Shown here in pieces: positions 11,097 through 19,739 of a stretch of DNA of 64,000 nt. The stretch spans positions 62,001-126,000 of the forward strand of contig JAEVLN010000048.1 of the NCBI GenBank assembly GCA_018350325.1, in the 5' to 3' direction. The notes under the pieces were generated by a model, which was given only the letters and a program-made list of their open reading frames with translations, was not told where the DNA came from and ran no database searches. This stretch comes from Globodera rostochiensis. Taxonomy: Eukaryota; Nematoda; Chromadorea; Rhabditida; Heteroderidae. The first letter of the stretch is position 1. Every line of letters starts with the position of its first letter. The position numbers were made by a program, and so were the translations under genes.

Positions 11097-11505
11097 GGGA
11101 CGTTTGGGCCGTTTCGGCGCCGACGTTTGGGCGGCGCTGCCGTTTGGGCGCCAGACCTTTGAGGTGCCATAACTCTTCATGGAACCAACCAAACTAAATA
11201 AATTTGGTAACAATCGAAAGCTCTATATGTTTAGAAGTTATTATCTAGCAGAGACAAAACGATCATATAAACCTTAAAAAGTTATGGTTTAAAAAGAGCA
11301 AAAACCTAAGTTTTGTGGTAATTTTCGATTATAACTTTTTTTAAAAGGATCTAATCACCTTGTTGATTTGAATACAAAATTTACCCAACAAAAGCTTTCG
11401 GTTGTTACCAAATTTATTTAGTTTGGTTGGTTCCATGAAGAGTTATGGGACCTCAAAGGTCTGGCGCCCAAACGGAAACGTCGGCGCCCAAAGGTCCCCG
11501 AGCCC
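11097..11505. mobile_element. Foldback element, TTTGGGCGCC words
   Basis: Arms of about 150-170 bp are inverted: the CGTTTGGGCGCCAGACC and CCATAACTCTTCATGG region near 11150-11180 returns inverted near 11428-11475. The outermost words are GGCGCC-rich, as in the 1-830 element, with which it shares the AACTCTTCATGGAACC and CAATCGAAAGCT stretches. No TSD was identified. Confidence 0.7.
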
Positions 11506-11930
11506 ATTTTTCGCTTTTAAAAACGTTGTATAAGAAATTTTATCAATTTACTGGGGGGGGGGGGGGGGGGAATTGGAGTATCCCCCTTTCGGTAATTTCA
11601 AAATTATGTTTTGGTAGAATATTTGGAAGAATTTTTGATTCCAAGAGGTTAGATTTTCTCTTCTTCTTTATCAGAAATAGAGTTGTCAAAAAATTATTTT
11701 TAAAAATTTCAGTTTTAATTTTGTACCAATCATGACGGGTCATGAGAATCACGCCCAATTGGGGTTCGTAATCGGTGTTTGTAAATTGCCCCCTAATCAC
11801 TGATTATTTTTGACGCTGATCACGTCCGACCACCTTGCCTCCCATGCAAAACATATGTATGATGGATGAGGAATATCTTATTGGATAACAATGTCCAATT
11901 TTGAGTAAAGGAGACTGATCAACAAATAAA

Positions 11931-14202
11931 TCACCACACAACGGCCCCACGATATTCGGGCATCACACAAAGCCGTTTTATCACTTCGTAGCCAATCATA
12001 ATTAAGCAGGAATTTATACCTAAAATTTCAAAAAATATAAATTATGAGCGATGATAAAACGCCACCGTTGCTGATCATCCTTGGCGCCAGACCTTTGTTG
12101 AACACGCGAAATCCTTCAAAGCGGTAAAGACGCCGCACAGTTTCCAAGTAATTTGTCCTTTGGACCTTAAACATTAAATATGTTTCGGAAATACGCATTA
12201 CACACTCTGGACACAATAAAATGTACAAGACCTATAAAGGGCGGAGCCATAAATTTTTTTAAGGGGGGGGGGCCGATCCAAAAAGTCGATTCTTAGGGGT
12301 GTATTTTTTTGCTATTGTTCAACAATTTTTCATAAAAAAAATTGGAAAATTTCATTTTCGGGGAGGGGGGGGGGGGCACGGCTCCCCCTGGCTCCGCCCT
12401 TGAGACCTATTCTCAAAAATGGGGTTTTACACGGTTTATAACATTGCAAATAAAGCTAATTAGAAAAAAAAAATGAGCGCATAGTTCTTTCATAGCTTGT
12501 ACGTCAAAAGTTTGACTTAATTCAGACGAATTTATAAATTTAGTTTTTCTCGGACATTTACACTCAAGCCCCACCTACGACGAAGTGGGGGGGGGGCATC
12601 ATCATAAATTGGTTACCTGTATTCTCACCCGAAGAACCTCCAATGGATTTGTAAAAACCGCCGCACAAATTCCACCGAATGCACCCGAAAGTGCTTGCAA
12701 TAGCAACAAATTCTCGTGATCCCCTGGATAATTTGCTTTCGATTTGTTTTCTGAGTATTTCCCATTGGATTTCAGCGTAAACCGAACTCTTTTGAGCAGA
12801 GCAAGCGAATTGTAATAGACGGACCAGAAGACCATGGAGGAAGGAATGTAAAGCATCAAAGAAGACAAAAACCCACTTTAAGAGTTAAAATGCATTAAAA
12901 CATTGCCGTAACGAGCAATTCCCCCCTCCGAAAATTTTTGCTGGCTACGCCCCTGCCCCCCCCCCCCCCTCATGGTCCTGCATTTAAAGGGAAACCGACC
13001 GGTAAAATCCGCGAATTCCTTAAATTAAAATTCATTGTTAATGATATGGGAGGAGAGAAGTGAGGGTGTCCTTTCCAAACAACAAAAAAGTTCCTCAAAA
13101 TTATTCTTTAAAAGACTGACCATCAACGTGATAAACCGCCCGGATAATTCGAAGTCCCAAAGTTAGACGCTTGGCCATACAATCCGTTCGCACAAAGTCA
13201 AGCACAGCGATATTTTGGGAGGAGCCCACAAATTTAGCAGGATTATTATGGATCATCATATGTTGGCTAAAAGCAAATTACTTAATAAAAACTGTTGTTG
13301 TAAAAAGGGTAACTTATGATATCGGTGGGAACGAAAATGAACTGAGTGAAAATGCTGGCACATCCTCCTGAAATGTTGGTATTGAAGATAAAGCACTTAA
13401 TAAACGATTATGCTATTTAAACCCGTTTCACTATTCTAAGAATCCTCTCACCGGCCAAGGCGGATACAACGGGTGCCGACTGAATGTTTGCATTAACATG
13501 CAGCATATTTCGGAATTTCTCATAAATAGTGGAATAAATGAAACTGGCACTGAGTTGGGGAAGCGTTATCCAAAATCCCTAAAATGGTTTATTGGTTACT
13601 CAATGCATTTAAATAAGCTCAAGTCTAGGAACTGTTCTCAGTGAATCTAACTTACTCTATATAATGCGACCATTCCTTCGTTTCGAACAATATCGACAAA
13701 GGCATGCCTGAATATTTTTAGGTTTTAAAACGTCTTCCAAAGGCACCTCTACCTCATCCCCGAATAGACATTGTTCTGTTTCTGGAGTTGCAGTCGTGAT
13801 TTGACAACACTCAGCGGATAGAGAAGCCCGCGCACTGACCAGGAAGTGGCCAACGCCTTAAAAAGGTCGTCCAAATGGCGGGAGGGGTCTCTTGGGTAAG
13901 TTCAGAATAATACTGCGCATTGGCAATTCGGTTGCGAAATGTCGGAGTTATTGATTTTGACAAAAAGAAGAAATATTTCTGCTAATTTTTCCCTCCCATC
14001 ACTCCCCCCCCCTCCGCCATGAAAAACAAAATTCCAAAGGTAAGGAGGAAAAGGGTGAGAGACAAACCATTGGGTAAAACTTGAGCAGGTCCAAATGTTG
14101 CCATTCTATGATGCGTAATTTCTGTCAAATAATATTTAAATGTCAAAAATTAACAAGTTTTAGAAAATCCACTTGTGCATCCACGGCAGTGTCATCGAGC
14201 AT
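11931..14202 (-). CDS. SLC25A44: SLC25A44-like mitochondrial carrier
   Basis: Eleven exons from 14202 downward: 14173-14202, 14068-14121, 13753-13856, 13656-13707, 13452-13578, 13313-13367, 13121-13266, 13000-13018, 12617-12875, 12066-12165, 11931-12019; 344 codons in frame. All three carrier repeats are visible with their Px[DE]xx[KR] signatures or variants: YPLSVVKSRLQLQ, VPTDIISQHMM, NPLEVLRVRIQV, plus RIIEWQHLD at the N-terminus, GIRGFYRGF and IGYEVIKRL near the end. These match the SLC25A44 pattern; the mammalian protein imports branched-chain amino acids across the inner mitochondrial membrane. The substrate here is inferred. Oddities: a 19-nt microexon (13000-13018), and the intron after 13313 seems to begin TT instead of GT. 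A MITE sits in the intron at 12236-12402. Confidence 0.9.
12236..12402. mobile_element. Short MITE (167 bp) in carrier-gene intron, TSD AGACCTAT
   Basis: Ends AAGGGCGGAGCC...GGCTCCGCCCTT are inverted and flanked by the 8-bp direct repeat AGACCTAT (12228-12235 and 12403-12410). The interior is G-run rich. A related right end (CTGGCTACGCCCCTG) is left at about 12942-12956 in another intron of the same gene. Confidence 0.85.
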
Positions 14203-14480
14203 GTGATCCTCTGAACGCGCAATTCCAATTCAAAATAATCATTCAATATTCAACAAATCATTTGTGTATGAGTGCATGCTCACTAGAAACCGGACTTACA
14301 TGGGTAATATGGGGTACCTCGCCAAATTGTCAATCGACTCCACGCTAAGCCTAACGCACGAATCCGTAAAAAAATTATTTTTGGCGGGAACCACTTTAAA
14401 ACAAGTATGATCCCGGGACTGAAGTGTCTTTTCCAGTGGGGCTCAGTTGTCCCAGGTCGTTTCCGCTAAGCCTAATGAAC
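14203..14480. mobile_element. Older transposon fragment (host of next hAT insertion)
   Basis: From about 14300 the sequence (GGGGTACCTCGCCAAATTG, CCTAACGCACGAATCCG, GGGACTGAAGTGTC) matches the arms of the elements at 55009-55437 and 22825-23880. It continues beyond the inserted hAT element at 15369-15400. Confidence 0.6.
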
Positions 14481-15360
14481 TAGGGTTGAGCGGGACCGGG
14501 ACGGGATTTCCCGGTTTTTTCAGGTCCCGGTCCCGGTTTTTAAAATCTGAAAGTCCCGGTCCCGGTTTTTTGGTCCCGCCGGGACCGGGACCAACCGGGA
14601 CTAAATTTACACCCCTAATGATGGCATCATTGAGTGATTTCAATCTTTTTTACAAGGCCCTCCCAAGAGAACTCGGTGTCTTAGTGGTTTGTCATCCGAC
14701 GCGTCAAATGTTTATGTCAGGTTCGAGTCCGTTTGAGTACAACATTTATTTATTCTTTTTCCTCTACTCACATAATTTTCTTCCCCTAATAATAAAAATA
14801 TTTTAATAATTTTTAAATATTTTTTTAAATTAAGCTAAACATGAATTTTTGAAATAAATTCATCACATCTTCCTGAATTTTTGCTTCAATTTCCTTAACA
14901 AAGATTGCCAATTTTTGTAAAAATTTCTCCGGCGGCGCCTGTCGGCACCGCCGGACAATCCTCAACTCTTACGTAAACCAGTTTTTTTCTCTGAAATTCC
15001 GAAACAAATTCATAATTTTGCTAAAATTTTGATGAAATTCTTTAACAAAATTGAGTCAAATTTCAAAAATTTTTCTCGGCGGTGCCTATCGGCACCGCCG
15101 ACCCCAACCCTCCCTAAAAGTAAATCTCAAAAAATGATACGATAAAATTGAAGTTAAAGACAATGAGGAAAATATTTTTGAATAACAAAAAATTTTTTTG
15201 TTTTACCATTGAACATTACAAAAAAAATTTTCCCTTGAAAAGTCCCGGTTAGTCCCGGTCCCGGTTGAAAATCTTGGTCCCGGTCCCGGTCCCGGTTTTT
15301 CTGGTCCCGGGAAGTCCCGGTCCCGGTTTTTCCCAAAAGTCCCGGTCCCGCTCAACCCTA
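14481..15360. mobile_element. hAT-type element (880 bp), TSD TAATGAAC
   Basis: Inverted termini TAGGGTTGAGCGGGACC... are flanked by an exact 8-bp repeat TAATGAAC (14473-14480 and 15361-15368). Subterminal parts are inverted arrays of GTCCCGGTCCCGGTTTT words. The interior has a tRNA-like segment (14675-14745) and two GGCGGCGCC...GGCACCGCCG blocks. A truncated relative occupies about 48520-49065. Confidence 0.9.
14675..14745 (+). repeat. tRNA-like segment inside hAT element
   Basis: A-box-like TGTCTTAGTGG near 14679 and B-box-like GGTTCGAGTCC near 14720, spaced as in tRNA-derived SINEs. Confidence 0.55.
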
Positions 15361-15442
15361 TAATGAACCCCTAAACCAGGGTGGCTTAGGCCTAGAAAGT
15401 ACCAGAATGATTGTTACTTACTTGCCTTTTTGTTGTAACTAA

Positions 15443-16134
15443 CGGTTTAGGTGCGCCTGACCGGAGCCGGTCATTTGGGCACAAGTCATTTGGGCACGAG
15501 TCATTTGGGCACCGAGTCTTTAGGGCACCGAGTCATTTGGGCACTAATTCCGGATTTTTTTTTAAATAATACATTACGAAATAGGGTAATACTGTGCTTT
15601 GTGGGCGCTCCATGTTTTGAAAAAATAATTTGTTTTTTTCAAAGCCGATAAAAAAGTTTTTCTAGGGGTATTCAGGTGGTGTCGAATCCGAATCTGACTT
15701 CCGTTTCGACCAAATGCGAACCCTGAACCCGAATTCGAACAATTTTGGAAAGTCTTGAGCTTCCGGATTCAGGGTTCGCATTTGGTCGAAACGGAAGTCA
15801 GATTCGGATTTTACACCACCTGGGGTCGTGTCCGGTAATTCCGACTGTAAGTAATTTCGACAGTGGGCAATTTCGACAGTAAAATTAAATAACCCTGAGC
15901 TCGTGGTTATTTAACCATCACCTCGTTCTTATGATTACACCCCTGGATACCCATAGAAACACTTTTTTATCGAATTAGAAAAAACAAATTATTTTTTGAA
16001 AGTTTCATTTAAAAAAAAATCCGGAATTAGTGCCCAAATGACTCGGTGCCCTAAAGACTCGGTGCCCAAATGACTCGTGCCCAAATGACTTGTGCCCAAA
16101 TGACATGGCGCCCGCCTGACGGCGCACCAACCGC
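15443..16134. mobile_element. Nested foldback element, CATTTGGGCAC motif arrays
   Basis: The outer arms carry five words of the type GTCATTTGGGCAC(C/A)AG on the left (15469-15546) and the same words inverted on the right (16033-16120), with outer GGTGCGCC. An inner pair, around CCGAATCTGACTTCCG near 15690 and its inverse near 15795, forms a second palindrome. No coding capacity. Confidence 0.75.
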
Positions 16135-16189
16135 TAGAAGTACGGATATGTTATGAACAGATTCGATTTAAATACTTAGTAGCTTATTC

Positions 16190-16450
16190 TTGGCATTTCC
16201 CTTAAGACACTTTCTTTCTCGGCATTTTCCCTTAGGGGACTTTCTTTCTGGCATTTACCTTTAGGGCAGGTTCTTTCTTGCCATTTTCCCTTAAGGCACT
16301 TTCTTGGCATTTTCCCTTAGGTGAATTTGGCTTTTCCCTCTTGGCATGTTTCGCGCTTTTGGCTTTTTCCTTTTGGCATTTTCCCTTCTGGCATTTTCTC
16401 GCTTGGCACTTTTCCCTCTTGCATTTTCTTTTATGGCATTTTCCCTTAAG
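16190..16450. repeat. Degenerate minisatellite, GGCATTTTCCCTT words
   Basis: About a dozen imperfect 18-26-bp units built on GGCATTTTCCCTTAGG. The long open frames on both strands come from this periodicity and have no gene-like features. Confidence 0.7.
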
Positions 16451-16885
16451 GCTCTTCATTCTTCCTTCGCCACCTCCCCTCCCCTCTTTCTTTTCACTCC
16501 CCCACCCCTCCATCCTTTCCTTTTTCTTTCTCCCTTCCGTTCATCTCTTCCTTTACTCCCCCTCTCCTCCTTTCCTCTCTTGCTTTCCTCCCTTCCCTTT
16601 CTTCTTTTCTTCCTCCCTTCCTTTCTTACCTTCCGTCCTTCATCTCTACTTTCTTTACCTCAATTCGTTCTTCCGCCACCCCCCTCTCCTCCACTCTTTT
16701 TCAAAAAAATCTTTATAGGCCAAAAAACTTCCTCTGCTTCCTCTCTTTCCTTCCCCCGCCTTCCCATTTCCTATCTTCCCTTCCTCTCTTTTTTTCTCCT
16801 TCCGTTTTTTTTTGCACTGATTTCTCTTTTAACTTTGTTAAAAAGTTTTTAAAATAAAAAATTATTTTCCTTTAAACATTTTTAT
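16451..16885. repeat. Pyrimidine-rich low-complexity tract
   Basis: The plus strand is almost entirely C/T (TCC, CCCTTC words) to about 16800, then AT-rich. Translations are Leu/Ser/Pro/Phe strings typical of low-complexity DNA. No gene. Confidence 0.6.
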
Positions 16886-17449
16886 TACTTTGTTTTTTAG
16901 TTAAAAATTTTACGCGAAATTCCCCGCTAATTCAAATCCCCAATCACGTCAGGACAAACAAACAAACACGTCTTCTTTTTATATAAGGATTTTGTGCTTT
17001 GAATGATTCTGAACCCATAAATTGTTTTTGGAAATGTTTGAATTTTCGAAAAAAGTTCGAATCCGGGGTTCGAAATCGGTCGAAATTGAGGTCAGATTCG
17101 GATTCTACGGCCAAGAAACTCTATAAAGGACCCTTTTTGAAACTTTAAAACTCAGTGTCTAAACGTCCAGTGTCGAAATGTCCATTTTTCGTGCTAACCT
17201 GGTGCGCCAAGTCACAAATTGTTTTGTTTATGTCTCCGTTATAGCATCTACATAGTGCTTTCGAATGATACCGTGGCCGTTTGTTGAAATTTGAGAGCAA
17301 TTCTGGAGGCTTCGGACATTTGGCACATTGGACATTTCGCACATCGCTCGCCCATTGAATGATTCCGATCCGAATAAAAATACTACCAATCGATTCCTCT
17401 CGTCGAGCTGAGTAAGAATTCACAGAAAGTTTGTGCCGGGAGTCCCTAT

Positions 17450-18589
17450 CAGTGTTTTCCTGTTCCAGCTTGGCCTGTTCTATTCTAGAATTTAGAACAG
17501 CACAGGAACAGGAACAGATTCAAAATCCTTGGAACAGGAACAGAACAGGAACAGATTCAAAATCCTTGGAACAGGAACAGAACAGGAACAGAACAGGCCA
17601 AGCTAGAACAGGGTAAAAATTGAAGAATTGAACTTTTATTGAGTAATATATTTGAAATTTTCCAACTATTCAGTATGATCTCAGGTGGCGTAGTGGTTAA
17701 ACTGAGTGACGTGATTCAATTTTGGCTAAGGTTCAACTTTCCCTAGTGAAAATCTTTTTTATTCTTTTTATTTTACTCCCTGGTGTGGTGTAATGGTGAG
17801 TGATATGTGATGCCTGGGGCTGTGGGTTCGAACCCCCGACTTTGTAAATGATTTTTTTTTCTCTCTTTTTATGAACTTTGATGGTAATTAAAAATATTTT
17901 AGATTTAATATTTTTTGAAGACATATAAATTTTTTATTTGTTTCATTAAACTTGAGAAAAAAATCATAGGGGGACCCTTTTGTTTTGTTTTTAAAAATCA
18001 AGACCAATTTTTTTAACAATTCCATCAAAATCTTCAAAAAATGGTTGCAAATCCCTTAACAAATTAAGTCAAAAATTCAAAATTTTCTCGGCGGCGCCTA
18101 TCGGCACCGCCGACCCCCCCCCCTGATGTAAAGCAGAATTCTCAAAAAATTTTGAATTTGAGTTGCTCCCCATTCTCAAAATTGGGTCGCCCCCGACCTT
18201 CGACATGACCAACCCCAACCTCCTTTTCCCGCCCAAGGGGTCGGGAACAACCCTATCTTGAACCTAAATTAAAATATTTTCGTAAAAGTCTCGTGTTTTT
18301 GAGGGTCAATCTCGAGTCTCGGGGTAAAGTCTTGGTAAGGTTAGGTCTCGAGCATCACTAGGAAGTGATTGAACACTTTGTCCAATGCATCATCAATTAA
18401 AATTTCAGACTGAATTTCACTCGGAAAATTTTTAATTTGGAACAGTCTAAGAACAGTTTACTCTGTTCTGTTCCTGTTCCTGTTCTGTTCTCGAGGTCGG
18501 AACAGAACAGGAACAGAACAGACAGGCTGTTCTAAGATTTTAGAACAGAACAGGAACAGGTTCAAAATTGTTGGAACAGGAAAACACTG
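17450..18589. mobile_element. hAT-type element (1140 bp), TSD GTCCCTAT
   Basis: Termini CAGTGTTTTCCTGTTCC...GGAACAGGAAAACACTG are flanked by 8-bp GTCCCTAT (17442-17449 and 18590-18597). The empty site is present once in copy A (1012-1022, opposite strand), proving insertion. Subterminal arrays of GGAACAGAACA words, two tRNA-like segments (17683-17745, 17776-17840) and the GGCGGCGCCTATCGGCACCG block lie inside. A right-half relative ends at about 48411. Confidence 0.93.
17683..17840 (+). repeat. Two adjacent tRNA-like SINE heads
   Basis: First: TGGCGTAGTGG (about 17686) with GGTTCAACTTTCCC (about 17732). Second: TGGTGTAATGG (about 17784) with the better B-box GTGGGTTCGAACCCCCG (about 17822). 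Both lie in the interior of the hAT element and lack complete acceptor stems. Confidence 0.6.
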
Positions 18590-18779
18590 GTCCCTATGAA
18601 GAAAAGTTATGAACCGCCAAAAGTTGGCCAAAATGGGTTGGCATTGTGTTTTTTGAGTTTGTTTTGATAACGTGATGAATTTTTGAGTGGAATTTAGCCA
18701 AATTATTCAACAATTTATCCATTTATCTAAAATACTTTGCAAGCTTTTATTGAATGTGTGCGAAATTTATGTTTGAAAC

Positions 18780-19312
18780 GTCCTCTTTCTCCCCAGTGTG
18801 CGAAACGTCCGTTTTTTCAGTAGTGTGCCAAATGTCCAGTGTGCGAAACGAAACGTCTCCCCCCCCCCCCCCCCCAGTGTGCGAAATGTCCGTGTTTTTC
18901 AGTAGTGTGCCAAATGTCCAGTGTGCGAAACGAAACGTCTTCCCCCCCCCCAGTGTGCGAAATGTCCGTTTTTTCAGTAGTGTGCCAAATGTCCAGTGTG
19001 CGAAACGAAACGTCTTCCCCCCCCCCCCCCCCCCAGTGTGCGAAACGTCCGTTTTTTCAGTAGTGTGCCAAATGTCCAGTGTGCGAAACGAAACGTCTTC
19101 CCCCCCCCCCCCCAGTGTGCGAAACGTCCGTTTTTTCAGTAGTGTGCCAAATGTCCAGTGTGCGAAACGAAACGTCTTCCCCCCCCCCCCCAGTGTGCGA
19201 AATGTCCGTTTTTTCAGTAGTGTGCCAAATGTCCAGTGTGCGAAACGAAACGTCTTCCCCCCCCCCCCAGTGTGCGAAATGTCCGTTTTTTCACTAGTGT
19301 GCGAAGGTGCAC
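18780..19312. repeat. Tandem array of about 78-bp units (6 copies)
   Basis: Each unit is CCAGTGTGCGAAAYGTCCG, TTTTTCAGTAGTGTGCC, AAATGTCCAGTGTGCG, AAACGAAACGTCTYCC and a C run of 9-17 bases. The words are the terminal sequence of the copy A/B transposon. Open frames rich in Pro and VCQMSSVRNE are translations of the repeat. Confidence 0.9.
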
Positions 19313-19739
19313 CATCTTTAGTATTACCCTAGCTCAAATCACCAGTCGAATTTTTGTAACTTTATTCAAATCCTATTGTTTTCTGCGGATAGGGGTGTTC
19401 TTACCCGGCTTTTGGCACGGCCAGGTAGGTAGCGAATCGTCTTTTTACCGGTACGCACGTCACCCCTCCCATGAAATATTTAGTATGACTACGTTAAGTC
19501 AATCAAATTCTTTTAAATACAACAAAATATAAAAATAACAAAAATGATTATCTTTTAACGGAAATGCCAAGTGACGAAATTGTTTGAATGTAGAGAAATT
19601 GATGATAATGTTGACTGGGAAGGACGGGTGAAGGTGAGAGTACAAAAATTAGAAGTTGGTTTGGCTATATTAAAAACACCACACAGGTTTCGTTGGCCGA
19701 ATCGATAAGCAGTGACCGCTGTTTAGCATCTGACCGCAC
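19313..19739. other. Intergenic, nothing recognised
   Basis: AT-rich sequence between the 78-bp array and the stop codon of the RasGAP gene. No gene or repeat identified. Confidence 0.4.

Larger units (their letters stand above)
16905..18790 (-). mobile_element. Transposon copy B (GGACGTTTCGCAC family), interrupted by hAT
   Basis: Reverse complement of copy A at 780-1960, split by the 17450-18589 hAT element. The tract 16910-17449 matches 1000-1955 (without the 1518-1905 insert), and 18598-18790 matches about 790-1015. Confidence 0.75.

Noticed and set aside
16278..16852. Leu/Phe/Ser-rich open frames of about 150 residues
   Set aside because: They come from a degenerate GGCATTTTCCCTT minisatellite and a pyrimidine tract; hydrophobic strings are due to TTT/CTT codons, not a membrane protein.
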